Assembly: GCF_900107195.1 (NCBI RefSeq) | Contig: NZ_FNPB01000003.1 | Location: forward strand, 248,001-312,000 | Source: Halobellus clavatus | GTDB lineage: Archaea; Halobacteriota; Halobacteria; Halobacteriales; Haloferacaceae | DNA length: 64,000 nucleotides | Direction: 5' to 3' | Shown here: piece by piece, positions 43,300 to 50,694 of the stretch | Layout of the letters: every line of letters begins with the position of its first letter | Numbering within the stretch: position 1 is the first letter of the stretch | Program-made: the position numbers and the translations under genes | Notes under the pieces: model-generated | Database searches by the model: none | Told to the model about the DNA's origin: nothing | What the model saw: only the letters and a program-made list of their open reading frames with translations

Positions 43300-44775
43300 A
43301 TGGACTCGTCATTCAATCAACTCTCCAGTGGGATTCCCGGCCTCGATTCGCTTCTCGAGGGAGGATTCGTCCGGGGGCGACTCTATCTGGTTCTCGGCGA
43401 ACCCGGAACCGGGAAGACGCTCCTCGGGACCGAGTTCCTCAGTGAGGGGCTCGCCGACGACGAGACGGTCCTGTTCATCCACGGCGAGGAGTCCGTCGGG
43501 GACCTCCGCGCCAACGCGGCCGAACTCGGGATCGACATCGAGGGAGCCGAGTTCCTCGACATCGGCCCCGAATCGGACTTCTTTACGTCCGCGCAGTCGT
43601 ACGACGTCGTCGATCCGGCCGATCTCGAAGACCGGAACCTGATCTCGGACATCCGGGAATCGATCGAGACTCTCGATCCGTCCCGCGTGTTGATCGATCC
43701 GATCACGCAGTTCCAGTATCTCGAACCGACGGAGTACCAGTTCCGCAGGCGCATCATCTCGTTCGCGCGGTTTCTGAAGAACCGTGGGACGACTGTCCTC
43801 GCGACCAAGACCCCGCGGCAACAGATGGACACGCAGTTGCGATCGCTCAGCGACGGGGTCATCGCGCTCGAATACGAGGACGAAAAGGCGGGCCGGCGCA
43901 TCAGCGTGCCCAAGCACCGCGGGGTCGGCCAGCGCGACGGGAAACACGGACTGGAGATCCGCGGAGACAGCCTGCGGATCTATCCCTCACTCCGGCCGGA
44001 GAACCACGCACGGCGGTTCGAACCGGATCAGTTCGAGTCCGGGAGCAGCGCGTTCGATTCGCTCCTCGGCGGCGGTCTCGAGCGGGGGACGGTGACCATC
44101 GTCAGCGGGCCGACCGGCGTGGGGAAGACGACGGCCGCGACCGCGTTCCTGTCGACCGCCGCGGCGAACGGCCAGACGGCCATCGCGTGCCTCTTCGAGG
44201 AATCGCTGGAGATGTTCACCCAGCGGTCTGAGACCTTCGGGTACCCGATCACCGACCAGCGCGAGTCGGGGTCGCTCTACGTCGATGCGGTCGATTCACT
44301 CTCGAACTCCCCCGAGGAGTTCGCGCACCGCGTCCGGACGCACGTCGAAGAGAACGACGCCGAGATGGTCGTGATCGATGGGATCGCCGGGTACAACACG
44401 GCGATCAAGGGCGACGAGAACGGCGTCGGCCTGCGACGGCGGCTGCAGGCCCTGACGCAGTACCTGACGAATATGAACGTCTCCGTGATCCTGATCGATC
44501 AACGGAACGACGTGATGGGCCTTCCGCAAGCGACCAGCGAGAACGTGAGTTACATCGCGGACAACATCATCTTCCAGAACTACATCGAACTCGAGGGGGA
44601 CCTCCAGCGGATCGTCGGCGTGCTCAAGAAACGCCTCGGTGGATTCGAGACAGTTCCGCGCCGGTATCGGATCACCGGTGACGGCCTGGAGGTCGGCGAG
44701 CCAGTGACCGGCATTCACGGGGTCTTCGAGGGGATACCGCAACGAACGGATGGGGCGACGCGCTCCTCGGAGTGA
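43300..44775 (+). CDS. Double-KaiC-domain ATPase
   Basis: A 491-residue RecA-superfamily protein with two KaiC domains. Domain 1 (about 10-235) has Walker A GEPGTGKT at 33-40 and the catalytic Glu pair at 63-64 (HGEESVGDL). Domain 2 (about 248-475) has GPTGVGKT at 270-277 and a second Glu pair at 300-301 (LFEESLEMF). Both domains therefore look ATP-active. KaiC-like proteins in archaea are linked to signalling and archaellum control (the FlaH family) and, unlike cyanobacterial KaiC, rarely to a clock. Its stop codon is 14 bases before the PAS histidine kinase start, which has its own Shine-Dalgarno site, so the pair is an operon. Confidence 0.9.
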   Translation: MDSSFNQLSSGIPGLDSLLEGGFVRGRLYLVLGEPGTGKTLLGTEFLSEGLADDETVLFIHGEESVGDLRANAAELGIDIEGAEFLDIGPESDFFTSAQSYDVVDPADLEDRNLISDIRESIETLDPSRVLIDPITQFQYLEPTEYQFRRRIISFARFLKNRGTTVLATKTPRQQMDTQLRSLSDGVIALEYEDEKAGRRISVPKHRGVGQRDGKHGLEIRGDSLRIYPSLRPENHARRFEPDQFESGSSAFDSLLGGGLERGTVTIVSGPTGVGKTTAATAFLSTAAANGQTAIACLFEESLEMFTQRSETFGYPITDQRESGSLYVDAVDSLSNSPEEFAHRVRTHVEENDAEMVVIDGIAGYNTAIKGDENGVGLRRRLQALTQYLTNMNVSVILIDQRNDVMGLPQATSENVSYIADNIIFQNYIELEGDLQRIVGVLKKRLGGFETVPRRYRITGDGLEVGEPVTGIHGVFEGIPQRTDGATRSSE

Positions 44776-44779
44776 GATC

Positions 44780-44784
44780 GGAGG
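44780..44784 (+). promoter_or_regulatory. Ribosome-binding site of the KaiC-linked histidine kinase
   Basis: GGAGG, five bases before the ATG at 44790; it supports this start over the in-frame GTG at 44772 and shows internal translation of the KaiC-kinase mRNA. Confidence 0.6.
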
Positions 44785-44789
44785 CACCG

Positions 44790-46562
44790 ATGGCCAGAAT
44801 CCAACTGCTCCTCGCCGACGAGGGAAACCGTCGCGCGATGGCGTCGTTGCTCTCGGAGCTCCACTCGCCGGTCGTCGAAGAGACGCTCGAATCCGTCGAC
44901 CTCTCTCTCGTCGGCGAGGAGTCGTTCCCCCGATACCGCGAGGCGATCATAGAATACAAGCGAGCGCAGGATCCGGTGTACTGTCCAGTGGTCCTGGTCC
45001 GTCGGGAAGCGTCTCCGGTCTCGGTCACGCTGTCGGATATCCAGACGAGTGAGCCGCCGCTCGCGGTGAACGACGTCGTGTCGGCCCCGGTCGAGAAACA
45101 GGCGCTGTTCCGCACCATCTCGAATCACCTCGTCCGCCGTGAACAGACCGAAGAACTGACCGCGGACCTCAGAGAGCGGAACGACCGGCTCAGAGAGGAG
45201 CACACGAAGTACCGGACGCTGGTCGAACGGAGCCAGAACGGCATCGCAGTCGTACAAAACGGGGCGTTCGCGTTCGTCAACGGGCGGATGGAGGAGATCA
45301 CCGGCCGTGACAGTGACGCCCTCAGGGAGATGCCCCCACTCGAACTGTTCACCTCCGAGCAACGGGCGTTCATCAGCGATCAGTACGGCCGATTGATCGC
45401 CGGTGAAATCGCCCAGACTCGGGCGGAAGTGCCGATCCGGACACCGGAGGGTCGAAAGCAGATCGATCTTCGGGCGTCTCGGATCAGTTACGACGGTGCG
45501 CCTGCCGTGCTGGCGCTGTTTCAGGACATCAGCCGGCGGAAAGAGCGCGAGCAGGATCTGCGACGGTTCAAGAACGCTGTCGAACACGCCGGGCACGCGA
45601 TCCTCATCACCGACGACGAGGGCACGATCCAGTATGTGAACCCGGCCTTCGAGGAGATGACGGGATATACCGCGGCCGAGGCCATCGGCGAAGACCCCAG
45701 TATTCTCAAATCCGGTGCGCACGGCGACGCGTTCTACACGGAACTCTGGGAGACGATCCTCAGCGGCGAGGTGTGGAACAGCGAGACGGTGAACGAGCGT
45801 AAATCCGGCGAGCGACTCGTGTTGAATCAGACCATCGCGCCGATCAAAGCCGAGGACGGCGTCGTCCAGGGGTTCGTCGCTATCCAGGACGATATCACCG
45901 ATCACCGACTGCGCCAACAGCAGCTCGCGGTCTTCGATCGGGTGCTCCGTCACAACCTCCGCAACAAGGGGGCCGCGATCCAGGGATACGCCGACGTGCT
46001 CCAGCGGACGCTGGACGAGGACCGGGTCCTCGATCACCTCGGGGCGATTCAGGATAACGTCGGGTCGCTGCTCGAGATGGGCGAGAAAGCGCGGCACGCT
46101 CGGCAGGCGTTCAACAGGACGCTGGAGGAGGACTCGAATCGGGAACTCACAGAAATCCTGGAGCGACTCGGAGACGGCATTGCGTCCTCGTATCCGGACA
46201 CCGAGGTGGTCGTCGACGGTGGCCCGTCACCTTCGCCCGCTGTGGACACGCGGGTGGTGCCGGCGCTTCGTGAACTCATCGAGAACGCGGCCAAGCACTG
46301 CGACGCACCGTCGCCGCAGGTGTTCATCTCGGCGAGGCTCGACGGCACGACGGCGACCGTCACCGTCGTGGACAACGGGTCCGGCCTCCCGAGCGAGGAA
46401 CAACGGGTCATCGAGGCCGGAACCGAGGATCCACTCGAACACGGGTCGGGACTCGGACTGTGGTTCGCCTACTGGCTCATCACGTACGTCGGCGGGACGA
46501 TCGACATCACCGCCGACCACGACGGCACCGAGATCCGTGTGACCGTACCGACACGGGAGTAG
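44790..46562 (+). CDS. PAS histidine kinase with degenerate receiver domain, partner of KaiC-like protein
   Basis: A 590-residue soluble kinase. Residues 1 to about 120 are receiver-like (ARIQLLLADEGNRRAMASLLSEL, ending SAPVEKQALFRTISNHL) but lack an obvious phospho-acceptor Asp at the end of the third strand, so this is a pseudo-receiver. A short coiled segment leads to two PAS domains (about 140-255 and 262-380; the second has ILITDDEGTIQYVNPAFEEMTGYT). The histidine box is FDRVLRHNLRNKGAAIQGYADVL, followed by an HATPase with ALRELIENAAKHCD and GSGLGLWFAYWLITYVGG. It is the second gene of the KaiC operon. The kinase may report on or be controlled by the ATPase; that is inference. Confidence 0.91.
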   Translation: MARIQLLLADEGNRRAMASLLSELHSPVVEETLESVDLSLVGEESFPRYREAIIEYKRAQDPVYCPVVLVRREASPVSVTLSDIQTSEPPLAVNDVVSAPVEKQALFRTISNHLVRREQTEELTADLRERNDRLREEHTKYRTLVERSQNGIAVVQNGAFAFVNGRMEEITGRDSDALREMPPLELFTSEQRAFISDQYGRLIAGEIAQTRAEVPIRTPEGRKQIDLRASRISYDGAPAVLALFQDISRRKEREQDLRRFKNAVEHAGHAILITDDEGTIQYVNPAFEEMTGYTAAEAIGEDPSILKSGAHGDAFYTELWETILSGEVWNSETVNERKSGERLVLNQTIAPIKAEDGVVQGFVAIQDDITDHRLRQQQLAVFDRVLRHNLRNKGAAIQGYADVLQRTLDEDRVLDHLGAIQDNVGSLLEMGEKARHARQAFNRTLEEDSNRELTEILERLGDGIASSYPDTEVVVDGGPSPSPAVDTRVVPALRELIENAAKHCDAPSPQVFISARLDGTTATVTVVDNGSGLPSEEQRVIEAGTEDPLEHGSGLGLWFAYWLITYVGGTIDITADHDGTEIRVTVPTRE

Positions 46563-46633
46563 CCTGCTGTGGCACGGTGTCAGTCGGGCTCGTCGGGAGT
46601 AGCCACGGTCACCGATCGTCAGAGACCGGAAGG

Positions 46634-46639
46634 TATATA
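46634..46639 (+). promoter_or_regulatory. TATA box of the Fe(III) ABC transporter operon
   Basis: TATATA, centred about 28 bases before the ATG at 46665; the operator (46643-46658) lies between it and the start. Confidence 0.6.
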
Positions 46640-46642
46640 CGT

Positions 46643-46658
46643 TTTAGGCAGACCTAAA
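46643..46658. promoter_or_regulatory. 16-bp palindrome TTTAGG-N4-CCTAAA before the Fe(III) transporter
   Basis: Perfect palindrome with spacer CAGA, between the TATA box and the start codon, where a bound repressor would block transcription. The same half-sites are at 41907-41922. It resembles haloarchaeal iron-regulator (Idr/DtxR) sites. Confidence 0.75.
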
Positions 46659-46664
46659 TCAGGT

Positions 46665-47837
46665 ATGGACGGAGCATCCGGAACCTCGGGCGGACCGAGC
46701 CGGCGCCGGTTCCTCGAAGCCGCTGCGGCTGCGGGAATCATCGGCGTCGCAGGCTGTAATACGCCGGGGTCCGACGGCACAGCGACGGAGACCTCGACGG
46801 CGACCCCGGCGGCGGAGTCGTCCGAGCAGATCGGCTCGGGTCGATCACCGTTCGGCGATCGGACTGTCTCGGGCGTGTCGATGTCGGAGATGCCCGACCT
46901 CTCGGGTGAGTTGACGCTGTACTCCGGACGCGGCGAGGCCCTGGTCGGCGAACTCATCTCGTACATCGAGGATCTGTATCCGGACCTCACGGTCCGGCCG
47001 CTGTACAACAATGCGGCCGAACTGGTGAGCCAACTCGAGACCGAGGGGCAGAACAGCCCCGGGGACGTGTTCTACTCGGTCAACGCCGGTGCGCTCGGCG
47101 CGCTGGAGAACCGTGGACGGACGCAGTCGCTGCCGCAGGACGTACTGGAGTTCGTCCCGCAGAACTTCCGCGCCGACAGCGGTGCGTGGATCGGGACCTC
47201 CGGCCGCGCCCGTTCGGTCCCCTACAACACCGACGTGCTCTCAGCGTCTGACGTCCCGACCGACATTATGTCGTTCCCGGACGAGTCGGCGTTCGAAGAC
47301 GGATTCGGGTGGGCCCCGACGTACTCGTCGTTCCAGGCGTTCATCACCGCGATGCGGCTGCTCGAGGGCGAGTCGGCGACCCGCGAGTGGCTCACCGGAA
47401 TGCAGGAGCTCGGGGCGAGCCAGTATGGTGACGAGTTCCAGGTCGCACGCGCGGTGGCTGACGGTGAAATCTCCGCCGGCTTGACAAACCACTACTACAT
47501 CCAGCGCGTGCTGGCGCGACGAGGGCTCTCGGCACCGGTCCGGACCGCGTTCACGCAGAACGACGCCGGCGCGATCTTCAACGTCGCCGGAGCGTGTGTT
47601 CTCGATACCGCCGCGGACACGACGCTCGCCGCGAATTTCGTCCGGCACCTCCTCTCGGCGGAGGCGCAGGACTACTTCGCCCGGACGACGTTCGAGTATC
47701 CGCTGGTCCCCGCGGTCGAACCGATCGGTCGCCTCCCGACGATCGACGAGTTGAATCCCCCCGAGGAGATAGACCTCTCACAACTGTCGGACCTCGAGGC
47801 GACGATCGATCTCCTGCGGGAGACCGGCGTCCTCTGA
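46665..47837 (+). CDS. Fe(III) ABC transporter substrate-binding lipoprotein
   Basis: A 390-residue extracellular iron-binding lipoprotein. The Tat signal PSRRRFLEAAAAAGIIGVAGC (twin arginines, then lipobox with Cys near residue 29) is followed by a Thr/Ser-rich linker. The binding fold starts with GELTLYSGRGEALVGELI; the typical adjacent tyrosine pair of iron-binding FbpA proteins appears in LTNHYYIQRVLARRG. The ATG at 46665 is set by the signal peptide and by the TATA box 28 bases before it. It is the first gene of a three-part importer; the permease starts 25 bases after its stop. The operator at 46643-46658 suggests iron-dependent repression. Confidence 0.92.
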   Translation: MDGASGTSGGPSRRRFLEAAAAAGIIGVAGCNTPGSDGTATETSTATPAAESSEQIGSGRSPFGDRTVSGVSMSEMPDLSGELTLYSGRGEALVGELISYIEDLYPDLTVRPLYNNAAELVSQLETEGQNSPGDVFYSVNAGALGALENRGRTQSLPQDVLEFVPQNFRADSGAWIGTSGRARSVPYNTDVLSASDVPTDIMSFPDESAFEDGFGWAPTYSSFQAFITAMRLLEGESATREWLTGMQELGASQYGDEFQVARAVADGEISAGLTNHYYIQRVLARRGLSAPVRTAFTQNDAGAIFNVAGACVLDTAADTTLAANFVRHLLSAEAQDYFARTTFEYPLVPAVEPIGRLPTIDELNPPEEIDLSQLSDLEATIDLLRETGVL

Positions 47838-47862
47838 GTTTCCGAGGAGCGGACACCCCACG

Positions 47863-49467
47863 ATGGCCACCGAACACCAGCGCACGGCCGACGGCGACAC
47901 AGACGACGACGCCAGCCCCCCGCTCGGCGTCTCGATCGCTGCGGCCGCCGTCGCGGCGGGTGTGCTGCTCCCCGTCCTCTGGCTGTTCCGGACCGGACTA
48001 TCAGTGGGCCTCACCGAATCCCTCGCGCTGCTCACTCGCCCGACGACGCTGCAGGTGTTCGTCAACAGCGCCGTGCTCGTGGTGCTCTCGACGGCCGCGT
48101 GCGTCCTGATCGGCGTCCCGCTCGCGTACCTCACTGTCCGGACCGACATCCCGTTCCGTCGCTTCTGGACCGTGATGGTGTCGCTGCCGCTCGTGATCCC
48201 GAGTTACGTCGGGGCGTTCGCTTTCGTCTCAGCGTTCGGCCCGCAGGGCGGCTTCCAGCGACTGCTCGCGCCGCTGGGCGTGGCGAAGATCCCCGAGATT
48301 TACGGGCTGCAGGGATCGGTGTTGATCCTGACGCTGTACACGTATCCGTACGTCTACATCACAGCACGGGCGTCGCTGAAGTCGATGGACACGACCCTCA
48401 TCGATGCCGCCCGGACGTTAGAACACGACCGCTGGGAGACGTTCCGACGGGTGACGCTCCCACAGATCCGTCCGGCAGTCGCGGCCGGGGCGCTGCTCTC
48501 GGGGCTGTACGTTCTCGCGGACTTCGGGACCCCGTCGATTATGCGCTACGACGTGTTCACACGCGTAATCTTCGTCGAGTTCGGGAGCTTCGGCCGCGAC
48601 ACTGCGATCCTGCTCTCGCTGCAACTCGTCGCAGTCACGGTCTTCATCCTCTGGCTGGAGGCGCGAGTGCGCGGAGAGGAGCGGACCACCGCCGGCGGGC
48701 GCTCGCGGGCGACCGTCTCACTCGGGCGCTGGCGCTATCTGGCGATGGGATTCGCCGCGTTGATCGCCGGCCTGGCGCTCGTCGTGCCCGTCGCGATCCT
48801 GCTCTCGTGGGTGGGGACGGGATCCGCGTCGGTGAACCAGTCGCTGGCGTTTCAGTGGTCCTACGTGAGCAACTCGGTGCTGGTCGCTGCCGCAGCCGCG
48901 GCTGTCGCCGTCGTCGCGGGGCTGCCGGTAGCCTACCTCTCAGCCCGATACGACGGCATTCTCCCCGCGACGTTCGAACGCATCAGTTACGTGGGCTATG
49001 CGGTTCCAGGCGTCGTCCTCGGCCTCGCGCTCGTCTACTTCGGGAGCCAGTACGCGACCCCGATCTATCAGACGCTGTATCTCCTGGTCTTCGCGTACGT
49101 GATCCGGTTTCTGCCCCAGTCGGTCGGGTCGCTCAGAGCCTCGTTCCTCTCGGTCGACCCCTCGTTGCCGGAGGCCGCGCGAACGCTCGGGCAGACCTCG
49201 GCGGGCGCGTTCCGGCACGTGACGCTCCCGCTCGTCGCGCCGGGGCTGTTCGGCGGTGCGGCGCTCGTGTTCCTGACAACGATGAAAGAGCTCCCCGCGA
49301 CCCTGCTTCTTCGACCGTCGGGTTTTACCACGTTGGTCACGCATATCTGGACAGCGTATGAGTCGGGGTACTTCGGACAGGCGGCGATACCGGCGCTGGT
49401 CTTACTATTCGTGTCCGGACTCTCGATGCTCGTGATTCTCAGACAGGAGGGATATGATGTCAAATAG
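47863..49467 (+). CDS. Fe(III) ABC transporter permease
   Basis: A 534-residue fused permease with about 12 membrane helices in two homologous halves. Each half has a permease coupling loop: IDAARTLEHDRWETFRRVTLPQIRPAVAAG near 185-215 and PEAARTLGQTSAGAFRHVTLPLVAPGLFGG near 430-460 (EAA motif). The two-in-one layout matches FbpB-type iron permeases, in which one chain forms the whole channel. The stop lies 10-13 bases inside the ATPase gene. A 35-residue acidic N-terminus is a halophilic feature. Confidence 0.92.
   Translation: MATEHQRTADGDTDDDASPPLGVSIAAAAVAAGVLLPVLWLFRTGLSVGLTESLALLTRPTTLQVFVNSAVLVVLSTAACVLIGVPLAYLTVRTDIPFRRFWTVMVSLPLVIPSYVGAFAFVSAFGPQGGFQRLLAPLGVAKIPEIYGLQGSVLILTLYTYPYVYITARASLKSMDTTLIDAARTLEHDRWETFRRVTLPQIRPAVAAGALLSGLYVLADFGTPSIMRYDVFTRVIFVEFGSFGRDTAILLSLQLVAVTVFILWLEARVRGEERTTAGGRSRATVSLGRWRYLAMGFAALIAGLALVVPVAILLSWVGTGSASVNQSLAFQWSYVSNSVLVAAAAAAVAVVAGLPVAYLSARYDGILPATFERISYVGYAVPGVVLGLALVYFGSQYATPIYQTLYLLVFAYVIRFLPQSVGSLRASFLSVDPSLPEAARTLGQTSAGAFRHVTLPLVAPGLFGGAALVFLTTMKELPATLLLRPSGFTTLVTHIWTAYESGYFGQAAIPALVLLFVSGLSMLVILRQEGYDVK
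49446..49450 (+). promoter_or_regulatory. Ribosome-binding site for the iron-transporter ATPase
   Basis: GGAGG in the end of the permease gene, six bases before the ATG at 49457 (three before the ATG at 49454). It marks translation inside the polycistronic mRNA. Confidence 0.5.
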
Positions 49468-50692
49468 CACACAGGCTGCGGTGGAATCAAAGGCGGAGGA
49501 TCGCGTCGATACGGGTCGCGGTGACGGTGTCGCGGCCAGCCCAGAGACTGCCGGCGGGAACGCATCCGCAGCGGACGGTCCGGCCGACGCAGACGATGAC
49601 GTCGTGCTCGAACTCGACGGCCTCAAGAAGTCCTACGGCTCCGAAACCGTCGTCGAGGGGCTCTCGCTGTCGGTCTCCGAAGGGGAGATCCTCACGCTGC
49701 TGGGCCCCTCCGGGTGCGGGAAGACGACGACGCTCCGCGTCATCGCGGGGCTGGAGCGGCCGGACGGCGGCGTGGTGCGGTTGAACGGTCGGTCCGTCTC
49801 CGATCCCGGGTCCGCCTTCGTTCCACCCGAAGAACGCGGCGTTGGCGTCGTCTTCCAGGAGTTCGCTCTCTTTCCACACCTCACCGCCCGCGAGAACGTC
49901 GCCTTCGGGCTGAAGGACCGACCCGACGACGAGGTCGACGCCCGAGTCGACGAACTGCTCGAACTGGTCGACCTCGTCGGGCAGGGCGACAGCTATCCCG
50001 ATCAACTCTCCGGCGGCCAGCAGCAACGCGTCGCCCTCGCGCGTTCGCTCGCCCCCGAACCGGAGATTCTCCTGCTCGACGAACCGTTCTCGAACCTCGA
50101 CGTCGACCTCCGCGTCGAGATGCGCGAGGAAGTCCGCGAGATCATCAAAGAGACCGGTGTGACAGCGGTGTCCGTCACGCACGATCAGGAAGAGGCGCTG
50201 TCGATCTCCGACCGCGTCGCCGTGATGAACGACGGCCGGATCGAACAGGTCGGTGACCCCGAAGGCGTCTTCCAGCACCCCGAATCCCGCTTCGTCGCGG
50301 CCTTCCTCGGCTACGCGAGCTTCGTTCCGGGGTACGTCTCCGGCGACAGCGTTGAGACCGACCTGGGGACCGTCCCCAGAGCACAGATCCACGGGCTCGC
50401 GCCCGAGTACGATCACACCAAGATCGACCTGCTGGTCCGCCCTGACGACGTGAGCGCCCACCCACCAGATGGTGAGTTCGAGACCTGCGGGGAGGTCGTC
50501 ACGCGCCGGTATCTCGGTCCGACCTTCCTCTACGAAGTCGAACTCGAGACCGGCGAATCGATCCAGTGTATGCACAACCACGACGAGAACGTCCCCGATT
50601 CGGGGCCCGTCGGGCTCGAACTCGCCGCCGATCACGAACTCGCGTGGTTCCCACGCGAACAGCGCCCCGACGACGACCGCTACAGCGGCTGA
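49457..50692 (+). CDS. Fe(III) ABC transporter ATP-binding protein
   Basis: A 411-residue ATPase of the FbpC/PotA type. An acidic, low-complexity N-terminus (to about 45) is followed by Walker A LLGPSGCGKTTTLRV, Q-loop VVFQEFALFPHLT, signature QLSGGQQQRVALARSLA, Walker B ILLLDEPFSNLD and the switch His in SVTHDQEEALSISDRVAVM. A C-terminal TOBE domain (from about 290) completes it. It overlaps the permease gene by 11 bases, and the next gene starts two bases after its stop. Together with the two previous genes it forms the iron importer. Confidence 0.93.
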   Translation: MSNSTQAAVESKAEDRVDTGRGDGVAASPETAGGNASAADGPADADDDVVLELDGLKKSYGSETVVEGLSLSVSEGEILTLLGPSGCGKTTTLRVIAGLERPDGGVVRLNGRSVSDPGSAFVPPEERGVGVVFQEFALFPHLTARENVAFGLKDRPDDEVDARVDELLELVDLVGQGDSYPDQLSGGQQQRVALARSLAPEPEILLLDEPFSNLDVDLRVEMREEVREIIKETGVTAVSVTHDQEEALSISDRVAVMNDGRIEQVGDPEGVFQHPESRFVAAFLGYASFVPGYVSGDSVETDLGTVPRAQIHGLAPEYDHTKIDLLVRPDDVSAHPPDGEFETCGEVVTRRYLGPTFLYEVELETGESIQCMHNHDENVPDSGPVGLELAADHELAWFPREQRPDDDRYSG

Positions 50693-50694
50693 TC

